NCBI RefSeq assembly: GCF_003696215.1
Contig: NZ_RFFG01000011.1
Coordinates: 62,001 to 126,000, forward strand
DNA: 64,000 nt
Direction of reading: 5' to 3'
From: Actinomadura harenae
Lineage (GTDB): Bacteria; Actinomycetota; Actinomycetes; Streptosporangiales; Streptosporangiaceae
Shown here piece by piece: positions 35,795-45,985 of this stretch (positions within the stretch are counted from its first letter, which is position 1; each line of letters starts with the position of its first letter). The position numbers were made by a program, and so were the translations under genes. The notes under the pieces were generated by a model. It was not told where the DNA came from, made no database searches, and was given only the letters and a program-made list of their open reading frames with translations.

Positions 35795-37975
35795 ATGAGC
35801 AGGCGTTCGGTGACGGTTCGGGTGGCCCGCTGGAGCGCGGGCCACCCCTGGCGGGCGATCGGGTTGTGGATCGTCTTCGTGGTGGCCTGCGTGGTCATCG
35901 GCGGCGCCCTCGGCACGAACAAGGCGACCGACCTCGACCAGGCAGCGCGCGAGGCGGGGACCGCCGGACGCGTTGCGCACGCCCACGGCGTGACCCCGCC
36001 CGCGGTGGAGAACGTGCTGATCACGTCCCGGTCCGGGCCGCTGCCCAAGGCCGAGGCGCACGCGGCGGCCGCCGAGGTCACCGCCGCGCTGCGCGGGATC
36101 CCGCAGGTCACGAAGGTGGGCGCGGCCATCCCGAGCAAGGACGGCGCGGCCCTCATGGTCCCGGCGACCATGGCCGGCGACCCGCTCACCGCCAAGGAGC
36201 GCGTCAAGCCGCTCCTCGACCGGACCGCGGACGTGCAGAAGAGGCACCCCGGGCTGCGCGTGGAGCAGACCGGCGGCGCGTCCATCGGCAAGGACATGTC
36301 CGAGCTGATCCAGAAGGACCTGGTCCGCGCGGACGGCATCGGCCTTCCGGTGACGCTGCTGATCCTCATCGTCGCGTTCGGCGCGCTGATCGCCGCGGGC
36401 GTCCCGGTGCTGCTCGCGATCACCGCGATCGTCGGCGCGACCGGGCTGACCATGCTGGTCTCCCACCTCGTCCCGATGTACGACACGGCGAGCAGCATGA
36501 CCATGCTCATGGGGATGGCCGTGGGCGTCGACTACTCGCTGTTCTACCTGCGCCGCGAGCGCGAGGAGCGGATGCGCGGCCGGGGCCACCTGGACGCCAT
36601 CGAGATCGCCGCCGCGACCTCCGGGCACGCGGTCGTGGTGTCGGGCGTCGCGGTCATCGTCGCGATGGCCGGGCTGTTCCTCACCGGCAACGTCATCTTC
36701 ACCTCCCTCGCGACCGCCGCGATCGTCGTGGTCGCCGTCGCGATGCTCGGCTCGGTGACGGTGCTGCCCGCCGTCCTCGGCAAGCTCGGCCCGCGCGTGG
36801 ACCGGCCGCGCGTCCCGGTGCTGTGGCGCCTGACCATGACCCGCGAGAACCCGCGCCTGTGGCCCGCGCTGCTGCGCCCGGCCGTCCGCCACCCGGTGAT
36901 CACGCTGGTCCTGGCCGTCGCCGCGCTCCTCGCCCTCGCCGTCCCGGCGCTCGACATGAACCTGCGCCCGACCACCACCGACCAGCTCCCGCGCGCCATC
37001 CCGGCCCTGCGCGTCTACGACCGCCTGGTCGCCGCGTTCCCCGACCAGTCGACCGAGCACCAGATCGTCGTCCGGACGGCCCCGGACCAGGCCCCCGCGG
37101 CCCGTACCGCCCTGACCGACCTCGCCGCCCGCGTCGACGGCGACCGCCTGTTCGTGGCCCGCGGACCGCGCCCGGACCTCCGGTCCTCGGCGGACGGACG
37201 CGTCCAGATGCTCACCCTCGCCACCCCGTACGGCATGAACAGCTCCCAGGCCCGCGCCGCCGTCGCGGAACTGCGCGACGACCTCGTCCCGGCCACCGTC
37301 GGGAAGGTCGCCGGCGCCGGGCACTGGGTCGGCGGGGACGCCGCCGCCTCGGTCGACTTCGGCGACCAGATGTCCGATCGGATGCCGCTGGTCGTCGGGT
37401 TCGTCCTCGGCCTGAGCTTCCTGATGACGGCCGTGATGTTCCGCTCGGTGGTCGTCGCGCTGACCGCGATCGTGGTGAACCTGCTGTCGGTCGGGGCCTC
37501 GTTCGGGGCGCTCGTCCTGATCTTCCAGCACACCTGGCTGGAGGGGCCGCTCGGCTTCCGCAGCACCGGCGCGATCGTCGCCTGGATCCCGCTGTTCCTC
37601 TTCGCGGTCCTGTTCGGCCTGTCGATGGACTACCACGTCTTCCTCGTCAGCCGGATCCGCGAGGCCGCCCGCTCCGGGATGCCGACCCGCCGCGCCGTCG
37701 CCGAGGGCATCGCCGGATCGGCCGGGACGGTGACCAGCGCCGCCGTGATCATGATCTCGGTGTTCGCGGTCTTCGGGGCGCTGCGCCTGATGGACATGAA
37801 GGAGATGGGCGTCGGGCTCGCCGTGGCCGTCCTCATCGATGCCGTGGTGATCCGGACCGTCGTCCTGCCCGCGCTGATGGTCCTGCTCGGACGGGCGAAC
37901 TGGTGGCCCGGGCCGCTGTCCCGGAAGAACGCCGCGCCGGAGCACCGGACGTCCCGCCGGATGCCGGTGGGCTGA
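35795..37975 (+). CDS. MMPL/RND-family membrane transporter
   Basis: 726 residues. A TM helix near residue 20-40 ([17 protein letters not shown]) is followed by an extracytoplasmic loop and a block of TMs (about 185-345) with [19 protein letters not shown], the functional Asp-Tyr pair of MMPL proteins. The second half repeats the layout: loop (about 395-525) and TMs (about 530-700) with [23 protein letters not shown] proteins export lipids or drugs using the proton gradient. ATG at 35795 follows GGGAAGG; ATG at 35768 (after AGGA) is an alternative. It is divergent from the two-component system. Confidence 0.88.
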   Translation: MSRRSVTVRVARWSAGHPWRAIGLWIVFVVACVVIGGALGTNKATDLDQAAREAGTAGRVAHAHGVTPPAVENVLITSRSGPLPKAEAHAAAAEVTAALRGIPQVTKVGAAIPSKDGAALMVPATMAGDPLTAKERVKPLLDRTADVQKRHPGLRVEQTGGASIGKDMSELIQKDLVRADGIGLPVTLLILIVAFGALIAAGVPVLLAITAIVGATGLTMLVSHLVPMYDTASSMTMLMGMAVGVDYSLFYLRREREERMRGRGHLDAIEIAAATSGHAVVVSGVAVIVAMAGLFLTGNVIFTSLATAAIVVVAVAMLGSVTVLPAVLGKLGPRVDRPRVPVLWRLTMTRENPRLWPALLRPAVRHPVITLVLAVAALLALAVPALDMNLRPTTTDQLPRAIPALRVYDRLVAAFPDQSTEHQIVVRTAPDQAPAARTALTDLAARVDGDRLFVARGPRPDLRSSADGRVQMLTLATPYGMNSSQARAAVAELRDDLVPATVGKVAGAGHWVGGDAAASVDFGDQMSDRMPLVVGFVLGLSFLMTAVMFRSVVVALTAIVVNLLSVGASFGALVLIFQHTWLEGPLGFRSTGAIVAWIPLFLFAVLFGLSMDYHVFLVSRIREAARSGMPTRRAVAEGIAGSAGTVTSAAVIMISVFAVFGALRLMDMKEMGVGLAVAVLIDAVVIRTVVLPALMVLLGRANWWPGPLSRKNAAPEHRTSRRMPVG

Positions 37976-38091
37976 CGCCACGCTCCCGCACGGCGGGACG
38001 AGACCGTCCGGGAACCGGGGCTGACGCGACAAGCGGCCCCGGTTCCTGGACAATGCTCGGGCGACATCCAGGAGAGGAAGCGAACCGACAC

Positions 38092-40623
38092 GTGACAGTC
38101 ACCAGCCAGAACGCCGCCGAGCAGGCCGAGCCGCGGCCCATCACCGAACGGATCGCGGGCGAGCTCGGCGTCAGGGAGGGGCAGGTGCGCGTCGCCGTCG
38201 AGCTGCTCGACGGCGGATCCACCGTCCCGTTCATCGCCCGGTACCGCAAGGAGGCGACGGGCGCGCTCGACGACACCCAGCTCCGCGACCTGGAGGAGCG
38301 GCTCCGCTACCTCCGCGAGCTGGACGAGCGGCGCGCCGCGATCCTGGAGTCGATCGACGGCCAGGGCAAGCTCACCGGCGAGCTGAGGGCCCAGATCATG
38401 GCCGCCGACGCCAAGGCGCGGCTGGAGGACATCTACCTCCCGTACAAGCCGAAGCGCCGCACCAAGGCCCAGATCGCGCGCGAGGCGGGCCTCGAGCCGC
38501 TCGCGAACCTGCTGCTGGACGACCCGTCCCACGACCCGGCCGAGTCCGCCGCCGCCTACGTGGACGCCGAGAAGGGCGTCGCCGACGCGTCCGCGGCCCT
38601 GGAGGGCGCCCGTGCCATCCTGGTCGAGCGGTTCGCCGAGGACGCCGACCTCATCGGCGCCCTGCGCGAGCGCATGTGGACCAGCGGACGCGTCGTCGCC
38701 AAGGTCCGCGAGGGCAAGGAGGAGGCGGGCGCGAAGTTCTCCGACTACTTCGACTTCGCCGAGCCGTTCGCCAAGCTGCCGTCGCACCGCATCCTCGCCC
38801 TGTTCCGCGGCGAGAAGGAGGAGGTCCTCGACCTGGACCTCCAGCCGGAGAGGGAAGAGGCCGACACAGCCGACACAGCCGACCCGGCCGTCCGGACCGG
38901 CTACGAGACCGAGATCGCCGCCCGGTTCCGCATCACCGACCAGGGCCGTCCGGCCGACAAGTGGCTGCAGGACGCCGTCCGGTGGGCCTGGCGCACCCGG
39001 ATCCTCGTCCACCTCGGCATCGACCTGCGCACCCGGCTGCGCCAGGACGCCGAGGACGAGGCCGTCCGCGTCTTCGCGGGCAACCTCAAGGACCTGCTGC
39101 TCGCCGCGCCCGCCGGCACCCGCGCGACCATGGGCCTCGACCCGGGCCTGCGCACCGGCGTGAAGGTCGCGATCGTCGACGCGACCGGCAAGGTCGTCGC
39201 GACCGACACGATCTACCCGCACGAGCCCCGCCGCCAGTGGGACGCCTCGCTCGCCACCCTCGCCGCGCTGGCGAAGGAGCACCACGTCGACCTGATCGCG
39301 ATCGGCAACGGCACCGCGTCCCGCGAGACCGACAAGCTCGCCGCCGACCTGATCACCGCGAACCCCGACCTCAAGCTCACCAAGATCATGGTGTCCGAGG
39401 CGGGCGCGTCGGTGTACTCGGCGTCCGCGTACGCCGCCCGTGAGCTGCCCGACCTGGACGTCTCGCTGCGCGGCGCGGTCTCCATCGCCCGCCGCCTCCA
39501 GGACCCGCTCGCCGAGCTGGTCAAGATCGACCCGAAGTCCATCGGCGTCGGCCAGTACCAGCACGACGTGTCCGAGGTGAAGCTGTCCCGCTCCCTGGAC
39601 GCCGTGGTCGAGGACGCCGTGAACGCCGTCGGCGTCGACGTCAACACCGCGTCCGCCCCGCTGCTGACCCGCGTGTCCGGCATCGGCGAGAGCCTGGCGT
39701 CCTCGATCGTGGCGCACCGCGACGAGAACGGCCCGTTCCGCACCCGCGACGGCCTGCGCGGCGTGGCCCGGCTCGGCCCCAAGGCCTTCGAGCAGTGCGC
39801 GGGCTTCCTGCGCATCCCCGGCGGGGACGACCCGCTCGACGCCTCGGCCGTCCACCCCGAGTCCTACCCGGTCGTCCGCCGGATCCTGGACGCCGCGGGC
39901 ACCGACATCAAGGCGCTGATCGGCAACACCGCCACGCTGCGCGGCCTGAAGCCGCAGCAGTTCGTGGACGACTCGGTCGGCGTCCTCACGGTCACCGACA
40001 TCCTGTCCGAGCTGGAGAAGCCGGGCCGCGACCCGCGTCCGGCCTTCAGGACGGCCACCTTCAAGGAGGGCGTCGACAAGCTCGCCCACCTCGAGGCCGG
40101 GATGATCCTCGAGGGCGTCGTCACCAACGTCGCCGCGTTCGGCGCGTTCGTCGACGTGGGCGTCCACCAGGACGGACTGGTCCACATCTCGGCCATGTCC
40201 AGCAAGTTCGTCGAGGACCCGCGCGACGTCGTCAAGCCCGGCGACATCGTCCGGGTGAAGGTCCTGGACGTCGACCTCCAGCGCAAGCGCATCTCCCTCA
40301 CCCTCCGCCTGGAGGAGGAGACCGAGCGCCAGAAGTCCGGCGACCGCCCGAACAACCGCCAGCGCGGCGGAGGCGGCGGTGGCGGTGGCCAGCGAGGCGG
40401 CGGTCAGCGCGGTGGCGGTGGCCAGCGTGAGGGCCAGCGGGGCGGTGGCCAGCAGCGCCGCCAGGGCGGCAACGGCGGCAACGGCGGTGGCGGCAACGGC
40501 GGTGGAGGCGGTCGCGGCCGTCAGGGCGGCGGCGCCCCCGTCGGCAACAGCGCCATGGCCGACGCCCTGCGCCGCGCGGGCCTCGACAAGGGCCTCCCGA
40601 AGCAGGACCGCCGAGGCAAGTGA
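38092..40623 (+). CDS. tex: Tex-family S1 RNA-binding protein with RGG-rich tail
   Basis: 843 residues. The Tex N-terminal helical domain ([17 protein letters not shown]), YqgF/RNase-H-like domain ([19 protein letters not shown]), tandem helix-hairpin-helix ([19 protein letters not shown]) and C-terminal S1 domain (about 673-745, [20 protein letters not shown]) are all present. From about residue 757 a low-complexity tail of RGG, GGQR and NGG repeats runs to the conserved-looking end [15 protein letters not shown]. Tex binds RNA and the transcription machinery; the tail probably adds RNA affinity. GTG at 38092 follows GGAGAGGAAG at a long spacing. A strong terminator follows. Confidence 0.92.
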   Translation: MTVTSQNAAEQAEPRPITERIAGELGVREGQVRVAVELLDGGSTVPFIARYRKEATGALDDTQLRDLEERLRYLRELDERRAAILESIDGQGKLTGELRAQIMAADAKARLEDIYLPYKPKRRTKAQIAREAGLEPLANLLLDDPSHDPAESAAAYVDAEKGVADASAALEGARAILVERFAEDADLIGALRERMWTSGRVVAKVREGKEEAGAKFSDYFDFAEPFAKLPSHRILALFRGEKEEVLDLDLQPEREEADTADTADPAVRTGYETEIAARFRITDQGRPADKWLQDAVRWAWRTRILVHLGIDLRTRLRQDAEDEAVRVFAGNLKDLLLAAPAGTRATMGLDPGLRTGVKVAIVDATGKVVATDTIYPHEPRRQWDASLATLAALAKEHHVDLIAIGNGTASRETDKLAADLITANPDLKLTKIMVSEAGASVYSASAYAARELPDLDVSLRGAVSIARRLQDPLAELVKIDPKSIGVGQYQHDVSEVKLSRSLDAVVEDAVNAVGVDVNTASAPLLTRVSGIGESLASSIVAHRDENGPFRTRDGLRGVARLGPKAFEQCAGFLRIPGGDDPLDASAVHPESYPVVRRILDAAGTDIKALIGNTATLRGLKPQQFVDDSVGVLTVTDILSELEKPGRDPRPAFRTATFKEGVDKLAHLEAGMILEGVVTNVAAFGAFVDVGVHQDGLVHISAMSSKFVEDPRDVVKPGDIVRVKVLDVDLQRKRISLTLRLEEETERQKSGDRPNNRQRGGGGGGGGQRGGGQRGGGGQREGQRGGGQQRRQGGNGGNGGGGNGGGGGRGRQGGGAPVGNSAMADALRRAGLDKGLPKQDRRGK

Positions 40624-40629
40624 GAATGA

Positions 40630-40678
40630 GCTCCCGGGCCGTGTCCTCGTCTGACGCCGAGTGACACGGCCCGGGAGC
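40630..40678 (+). terminator. tex terminator
   Basis: GCTCCCGGGCCGTGTC (40630-40645) pairs perfectly over 16 bp with GACACGGCCCGGGAGC (40663-40678), 6 bp after the stop. Confidence 0.85.
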
Positions 40679-40732
40679 CTGGGGAAGGCGCGGAGCGCGT
40701 GTGGTCGGCACGCGGTCCGCGCTTGGTCTTTC

Positions 40733-40760
40733 CGAGGGCCCGCCGGACGTCGGGCCCTCG
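40733..40760 (-). terminator. Terminator of the SPFH gene
   Basis: CGAGGGCCCG and CGGGCCCTCG form a 10-bp stem around an 8-nt loop, 43 bp past the minus-strand stop at 40803. On the minus strand it is followed by GAAAGACC, not a T-run. Confidence 0.6.
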
Positions 40761-40802
40761 CGGCACGGGGTCAGGCCGTGCGATCGGCCTGAGGCGGCGC
40801 GG

Positions 40803-41843
40803 CTACCCGGAGGCGGCCTGGCCGCAGTTGGCGCAGAAGCGCGCCCCGCCCGGCAGCTGCGTCCCGCACCCCGTGCAGTGCGGGGCCTGCGCGACCGGCT
40901 GGCCGCAGCCCATGCAGAACTTCGCCCCCGCCGCGTTCCCCGTGTTGCAGGACGTGCACACGACGGCCGCCGCGGCCTGCGGCTGAGCCTGGGGCTGGGG
41001 CTGCGCGGCCGCGGCCTGCTGGCCCAGCCCGAGCCCCGCGGCCAGGAACGCGCCCGCGTTCGCCGACCCGCCCTGGGCCATGCCCTGCCCCGCGCCCAGC
41101 GCCATCTGGCCCGCCGCGTAGTTGTTGAACCCGCCCGCGAGCTGCGAGTACTGGACGTCCCGGGCGAGCCGCTTCAGCTCCGCCTCGTCCTCGGGCGACA
41201 GGTTGACGTCGAAGTTGCCCATGCGGGTGATCGCCACGCCGTACGCGGCGAGCTGGCCGTTGCCGGCCGTGACCGCCGCGTTCTCGATCTCCTCCGAGTA
41301 CGCCGACAGCCCCAGGATCGGCCACCCGTTCCGGACGATCTGCGTGGTCACCCCGGCCCGCATCGCCTTGAGGAGCTGGTCGCTCACCCACGCGGCGACG
41401 CCCTCGGAGTCGGTGAGGTCCACGGTCCCGGCGAGGTTGGTGATCAGCCGGGCCGGGTCCGTCACCCGCAGCGCGTAGTCGCCGAACACGCGCAGCGTCA
41501 CGATCAGCCCGCTCCTCGGGTCCTGGACGTTGTCGATCCGCCCCCCGAAGGTGATCCCGGTGAACTCCCGGGTGTGCACGAAGTACAGCTCGGCGCGGTA
41601 GGCGTTCCCGCCGGTCAGCCGGTCGATCACCGCGCCCAGGCCGGGCAGCTCCTCGGCGTCGATCGTGTGCCGCCCCGGGCCCAGCATCTGGACGACCTGG
41701 CCGGTGTTGACGAACAGGGCCGCCTGGTCGGCGTTGACGATCGCCTTGGTGAACCGGCGGATGTTCACGTCCGGCCATTTGAAGACCAGCTGTCCCTTGC
41801 GTTCATCCGGAACCGCGATGAATTCCCGTTCGAACCAGGCCAT
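40803..41843 (-). CDS. SPFH/band-7 protein with C-terminal double zinc ribbon
   Basis: 346 residues. The SPFH domain occupies about 25-215 (AALFVNTGQVVQMLGPGRHTI; LIVTLRVFGDYALRV; GVAITRMGNFDVNLS). A Gly/Ala/Gln-rich linker follows (GQGMAQGGSANAG; AQPQPQAQPQ). The end carries two zinc ribbons: VCTSCNTGN with FCMGCGQPV, and HCTGCGTQL with FCANCGQAA. The layout matches the YdjI/virion-core-like SPFH family. ATG at 41843 follows GGAGGGGAC. It is divergent, 148 bp away, from two zinc-ribbon AIM24 proteins. No TM helix is seen; it is probably a peripheral membrane scaffold. Confidence 0.87.
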   Translation of the reverse strand: MAWFEREFIAVPDERKGQLVFKWPDVNIRRFTKAIVNADQAALFVNTGQVVQMLGPGRHTIDAEELPGLGAVIDRLTGGNAYRAELYFVHTREFTGITFGGRIDNVQDPRSGLIVTLRVFGDYALRVTDPARLITNLAGTVDLTDSEGVAAWVSDQLLKAMRAGVTTQIVRNGWPILGLSAYSEEIENAAVTAGNGQLAAYGVAITRMGNFDVNLSPEDEAELKRLARDVQYSQLAGGFNNYAAGQMALGAGQGMAQGGSANAGAFLAAGLGLGQQAAAAQPQPQAQPQAAAAVVCTSCNTGNAAGAKFCMGCGQPVAQAPHCTGCGTQLPGGARFCANCGQAASG

Positions 41844-41991
41844 GTCCCCTCCACTGCGCCGGAAAGCCCCGAACGGATCCTAACCGTGCCTGCTACCTTC
41901 TTCCCGCGAATGGCGACGAAACAGGCCGCATAAAAAGTAAGCGCAACGTTAATGCGGAGCCAAAAGGGTAAGGGCGGGGGCGGGGAAGGCC

Positions 41992-42789
41992 GTGGAGAGA
42001 ATTCAGTGCCGGTGGTGCCGCGGGCAGAACCCGCCCGGCACGATCAGCTGCCTGACCTGCGGCGCGCCGCAGAACGAGGCGGACCGCGTCAGCGACTCCG
42101 GCTGGCGCGAGGCGCCCCGGCTGCGGGACATGACCGAGTTCCGCTTCGGGAACAGCACCTGCCAGGTCGAGGGCGAACTCGTCCCGGTCGCCGAGGTCGC
42201 CCTCGGGCAGGGCGACGCGGTCTACTTCGAGCACCACGTGATGCTCTGGAAGGACGAGCACACCCCGCTGTCGGCCTACAACACCGGCGGCGGCCTCAAG
42301 CGGTCACTCGCCGGCATGCCGCACATCGTCACCGTCGCGACCGGACCCGGACGCGTCGCCTTCTCCCGCGACTCCCCGGGTGAACTGGTCGTGCTCCCGC
42401 TGCATCCCCAAATGGAGCTGGACGTGCGGGAACACGCCTTTCTCGTGGCGTCCGGCACGATCGGCTACTCGTTCGTCCGGATCAAGGGCCTGGCCAATAT
42501 CCTGCACGGCGGCAACGGCATGTACATGGACCGGTTCGTCACCCAGGGGTATCCCGGCCTGCTCATGCTGCACGGTTACGGAAACGTCTTCGAGCGGATG
42601 CTGCGCCCGGGGGAGAAGATCCTCGTCGAACCCGGCGGATTCCTCTACAAGGACTCCACCGTCCAGATGCAGGCCGTGCAGATGAACCTCAAGACCGGCC
42701 TGCTCCGGCGCGGCATGTACCTCGCCGAGATGACCGGTCCCGGCCGCGTCGGCATCCAGTCCATGTACGTCCACCACCACTCCGGCTGA
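41992..42789 (+). CDS. Zinc-ribbon AIM24-family protein (first copy)
   Basis: 265 residues. N-terminal zinc ribbon IQCRWCRGQ...ISCLTCGAP (residues 5-27), then an AIM24/TIGR00266-like beta-sandwich: RFGNSTCQVEGELVPVAEVAL, ATGPGRVAFS, GELVVLPLHP, REHAFLVASGTI and EMTGPGRVGIQSMYV. AIM24-family proteins are of unclear biochemical function; the yeast member acts at the mitochondrial inner membrane. GTG at 41992 follows GGGGAAGG. It overlaps nothing but runs 7 bp before the paralogue at 42797, so the two form an operon. Confidence 0.82.
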   Translation: MERIQCRWCRGQNPPGTISCLTCGAPQNEADRVSDSGWREAPRLRDMTEFRFGNSTCQVEGELVPVAEVALGQGDAVYFEHHVMLWKDEHTPLSAYNTGGGLKRSLAGMPHIVTVATGPGRVAFSRDSPGELVVLPLHPQMELDVREHAFLVASGTIGYSFVRIKGLANILHGGNGMYMDRFVTQGYPGLLMLHGYGNVFERMLRPGEKILVEPGGFLYKDSTVQMQAVQMNLKTGLLRRGMYLAEMTGPGRVGIQSMYVHHHSG

Positions 42790-42796
42790 GGCGTCC

Positions 42797-43768
42797 ATGA
42801 CCGACAACCAGCCCGGCAACCAGCCCGGCAACCCGAGCGACGACCCGACCGGCGACCAGCCCGCCCCCCGGACGGGCGGCCGGTACGTCTGCCGCTACTG
42901 CCGCCAGCCCAGCGACCCGAACTCCCGCACCTGCCCGCTCTGCGGCGCCCCCGTGGACGTCCGCGCGTCCGTGAGCATGTCCGGCTGGACGAAGCAGCCC
43001 GCCGTCCGCGACATGGCGCACATCCAGTTCGGGCGGTCCCGCTGCCAGATCGAGGGGACGCTGGTCCCGGTCGCCGACTTCGCGCTGGCCTCGGGCGAGT
43101 GGATCTACTTCTCCCACAAGAACCTCCTGTGGGCCGACCCCGCCGCCCAGCTGACCAACATGGGCCTCAAGGGCGGCTGGAAGCGCATGATGGCCGGGCT
43201 TCCGCTGATCATGCTCGTCGGCCAGGGGCCGGGCCGGATCGCCCTCGCCGACAACCACGCGGGGGACATCGTCGTCCTGCCCCTCCAGCAGGGCCAGTCC
43301 ATGTGGGTGCGCGAACACCGCTTCCTCGTCGCCACGGGCAACGTCGCCTACGACTGGACGAGCACGGGCATCTGGTACGACACCCGCAAGGGCGACGACC
43401 GCGAACGCCACTGGCCCATGGGCCAGTTCGGGGACGTCTTCACCGCCCAGAACGGCCCCGGCCTGCTCCTCCTGCACTCGCCGGGGAACACCTTCGTCCG
43501 CGACCTCGCGCCCGGGGAGCCGCTGCTCATCCAGCCCAGCGCCCTTCTTTACCGGGACGTGACCGTCGAGGCGCACCTGCACCTCGAATACCCCCGCGAC
43601 GTGGGCCGGAGCGCCCTCGGAGCCCTGTTCGGCAACCGGTACAGCAACCGCAGCATCCTCGCCCGCCTCGTCGGGCCGGGCCGGGTCGCCGTCCAGTCCG
43701 TCTACGAACGGCCGGAGGACGCCCTGCCCGTCGTCCGGCATTCCAGGGCGACCAAGCGGAACTGGTAG
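42797..43768 (+). CDS. Zinc-ribbon AIM24-family protein (second copy)
   Basis: 323 residues. A short repeat-rich start (NQPGNQPGNPSDD) is followed by a zinc ribbon (VCRYCRQP...TCPLCGAP) and the AIM24 fold, with clear similarity to its neighbour: IQFGRSRCQIEGTLVPVADFAL, GQGPGRIALA, GDIVVLPLQQ, REHRFLVATGNV, RLVGPGRVAVQSVYE. It has an insert near residues 190-210 (WYDTRKGDDRERHW). ATG at 42797 lies 7 bp past the first copy, with GAGG overlapping that gene's stop. Duplicated in place, then diverged. Confidence 0.82.
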   Translation: MTDNQPGNQPGNPSDDPTGDQPAPRTGGRYVCRYCRQPSDPNSRTCPLCGAPVDVRASVSMSGWTKQPAVRDMAHIQFGRSRCQIEGTLVPVADFALASGEWIYFSHKNLLWADPAAQLTNMGLKGGWKRMMAGLPLIMLVGQGPGRIALADNHAGDIVVLPLQQGQSMWVREHRFLVATGNVAYDWTSTGIWYDTRKGDDRERHWPMGQFGDVFTAQNGPGLLLLHSPGNTFVRDLAPGEPLLIQPSALLYRDVTVEAHLHLEYPRDVGRSALGALFGNRYSNRSILARLVGPGRVAVQSVYERPEDALPVVRHSRATKRNW

Positions 43769-44107
43769 GCGGAGGCGGCCGGAGGGCGAAGCGACTCCGG
43801 TGGGGCGGTGCGCCGGTGGGGCGGGGCGACTGGTGGGGCGGTGCGGGAGGGCTGGCGGCGGAGGCACCCGTGCCGCCGCGTCGTGCCTGGTAACGTCGGG
43901 AGTCGACCGGATGCCGGGGACCGTGGTCTTGGAACGACCAGCCGATGTCCGCAGTTCCCCCGGTTACCCCATAGACTTGGCGCGCATGGGCGCGGAGCCG
44001 GTCCTTCGGCGTGCCCGCCCGTCCCGAGCCAGAGAGACTGACACAGGCTGAGCAAGCGCGTCGAACGCCGCGGCCGAGACAGTGCCCGATCAAGGAGACC
44101 TACCCCA
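43769..44107. other. Intergenic region before tig (339 bp)
   Basis: No gene or RNA is recognised. It holds GGTGGGGCGG-type short repeats (about 43800-43845), a small hairpin around TGGTCTTGGAACGACCA (43924-43940), and a -10-like TAGACT (43972-43977) that may belong to the tig promoter, although no good -35 is seen. AAGGAGAC (44094-44101) is the tig SD. Confidence 0.5.
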
Positions 44108-45613
44108 GTGAAGACCGATGTCGAGGAGCTGACCCCCACGCGGGTCAAGCTCACCGTCGAGGTTCCGTTCGACGAGCTCAAGCCGAACCTCGACAAGGCG
44201 TACCAGGAGATCTCGCGCCAGGTCCGGATCAAGGGCTTCCGGCCCGGCAAGGTCCCCGCCCGCCTGATCGACCAGTACGTGGGGCGTGGCGCGGTCCTCC
44301 AGGAGGCCGTCAACGACGCCCTGCCGGAGCTGTACGGGCGCGCCGTCGAGGAGAAGGAGATCTTCGTCCTCGGCCAGCCGGACGTCGAGGTCACCGAGCT
44401 CGACGACAACGAGAAGTTCGCCTTCACGGCCGAGGTCGACATCCGGCCGAAGTTCGAGGTGCCGGAGTACGAGGGCCTCGAGGTCGTCGTCGAGGACGCC
44501 GAGGTCACCGACGAGAAGGTCGCCGAGACCCTCGACACCCTCCGCGACCGCTTCGCCTCCCTGACCACGGTCGAGCGCGCCGCCGAGAAGGGCGACTTCG
44601 CCACGATCGACATCGCCGCCGAGATCGACGGCGAGGCGGTCGGGGACGCGGCCACCACCGGCTTCTCCTACGAGGTCGGCAGCGAGGGCGCCATCGAGGG
44701 CCTGGACGAGGCCGTCACCGGCCTGTCCGCCGGCGAGTCCAAGACGTTCTCCTCCAAGCTGGTCGGCGGCGAGCAGGCCGGCGAGGACGCCGAGATCACC
44801 GTCACCGTCCAGTCGGTCAAGGTCAAGGACCTGCCCGAGGCCGACGACGAGTTCGCGCAGCTCGCCTCCGAGTTCGACACGATCGACGAGCTCCGCGAGG
44901 ACGTCCGCACCCGCCTGGGCCGCCAGGTCCGCCTCCAGCAGCTGTCCGACGCCCGTGACAAGGCGCTCGAGGCCCTGCTGGAGAAGGTCGAGATCCCGCT
45001 GCCCGACGCCGTCGTCCAGCAGGAGATCGACCGCCGCTACCAGCAGCTCGAGCAGCAGCTGCAGATGGCGGGCCTGACCAAGGCCGACTACCTCGAGGAC
45101 GAGGAGAAGTCCGAGGAGGACTTCGACCAGGAGGTCAAGGACGCCTCGGCCCTCGCGGTCAAGGGCGGCTTCGTCCTCGACCAGCTCGCCGTCCAGGAGG
45201 AGCTGGGCGTCGAGAACGAGGAGCTCAGCGAGTACGTCGTCACCCAGGCGATGCAGATGGGCGTCGCGCCCCAGCAGCTCGCCCAGTACCTCACCGAGAA
45301 CAACCAGCTCCCGGCGATCGTCTCCGAGGTCCTGCGCAGCAAGGCCCTCAACCTGATCGTCGAGCACATCGTGCTGAAGACCGAGTCCGGTGAGGTCCTG
45401 GACGTCGAGGCCATCCAGCGCGAGCTGAACGGCGGCGAGACCGTCGAGGCCGGCGAGGACGTCACCGAGGAGGCGCAGGAGATCGCCGACTCCGCCGCCG
45501 ACGCGGACGTCGCCGACGAGGCCGACCGCGAGGAGGCCCAGGAGGCCAACGCCGAGGCCGAGGCCAAGGCCGACTCCGAGGCCGACTCCGAGGATGGCAA
45601 GAAGGACGCCTGA
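44108..45613 (+). CDS. tig: Trigger factor
   Basis: 501 residues. The N-terminal ribosome-binding domain has the GFRPGKVP signature (IKGFRPGKVPARLID, about 39-53). The FKBP-type PPIase domain spans about 150-245 (EKGDFATIDIAAEIDG; VTGLSAGESKTFS), and the helical chaperone domain follows. The last 70 residues are an acidic, Ala/Glu/Asp-rich tail (ADADVADEADREEAQE), longer than in E. coli. It assists nascent chains at the ribosome exit. GTG at 44108 follows AAGGAGACCTACCCCA. Upstream of clpP1-clpP2-clpX, the usual bacterial order. Confidence 0.95.
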   Translation: MKTDVEELTPTRVKLTVEVPFDELKPNLDKAYQEISRQVRIKGFRPGKVPARLIDQYVGRGAVLQEAVNDALPELYGRAVEEKEIFVLGQPDVEVTELDDNEKFAFTAEVDIRPKFEVPEYEGLEVVVEDAEVTDEKVAETLDTLRDRFASLTTVERAAEKGDFATIDIAAEIDGEAVGDAATTGFSYEVGSEGAIEGLDEAVTGLSAGESKTFSSKLVGGEQAGEDAEITVTVQSVKVKDLPEADDEFAQLASEFDTIDELREDVRTRLGRQVRLQQLSDARDKALEALLEKVEIPLPDAVVQQEIDRRYQQLEQQLQMAGLTKADYLEDEEKSEEDFDQEVKDASALAVKGGFVLDQLAVQEELGVENEELSEYVVTQAMQMGVAPQQLAQYLTENNQLPAIVSEVLRSKALNLIVEHIVLKTESGEVLDVEAIQRELNGGETVEAGEDVTEEAQEIADSAADADVADEADREEAQEANAEAEAKADSEADSEDGKKDA

Positions 45614-45682
45614 GGCGTCCTGAACCGCCACTGAGGCACCGCCGAGGCCCCTCCGACGATCACCGAGGAGGGGCCGACGCGC

Positions 45683-45720
45683 CGAGCGCCCCGCAACCCC
45701 TCAGGGTTGCGGGGCGCTCG
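45683..45720 (+). terminator. tig terminator
   Basis: CGAGCGCCCCGCAACCC (45683-45699) pairs perfectly over 17 bp with GGGTTGCGGGGCGCTCG (45704-45720) around the loop CTCA. Confidence 0.88.
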
Positions 45721-45887
45721 CGTTCCCGGCCCTGGTCGTCCCGCCGTCCCGGCCCTGGACGCCCCACCGCCCGGCTCTGGCCGCCCCACCGCCCCGGGCC
45801 TGGTCGCCCTGCCGCCACGCCCCAGGTGGGCCGGACGGCGCGGGGCGCCCGCTCCTACGCGACGCGGCCCCGTTCTCGCCATCGGTA

Positions 45888-45898
45888 CGCCCCTGGCG
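45888..45898. promoter_or_regulatory. ClgR-like operator upstream of clpP1
   Basis: CGCCCCTGGCG followed by AA fits the published actinobacterial ClgR pattern CGCYNANRGCG with one mismatch (C for the central A). It lies about 95 bp before the clpP1 start. ClgR is the known activator of clp genes in this phylum. Confidence 0.5.
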
Positions 45899-45985
45899 AA
45901 AAGCAGGGCCCTCGGGCTTAAGCGGGGTCGCGGGCGCGTTAATGTCCAATCATCCGAACCGATTAAAGGACCGGAGGAACACCCG

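Larger units (their letters stand above)
45614..45985. other. Intergenic region tig-clpP1 (372 bp)
   Basis: Contains the tig terminator (45683-45720), a C/G-rich stretch with repeated CCGGCCCTGG-like units (about 45725-45805), a ClgR-like palindrome (45888-45898), and an AT-richer GCGTTAATGTCCAATCATCC stretch (45936-45956) that probably includes the clpP1 transcription start. No additional gene is supported. Confidence 0.6.

Noticed and set aside
43800..44051. Small ORFs before tig
   Set aside because: They have no SD, no domain, and lie in a low-complexity GGTGGGGCGG region; not supportable as genes.
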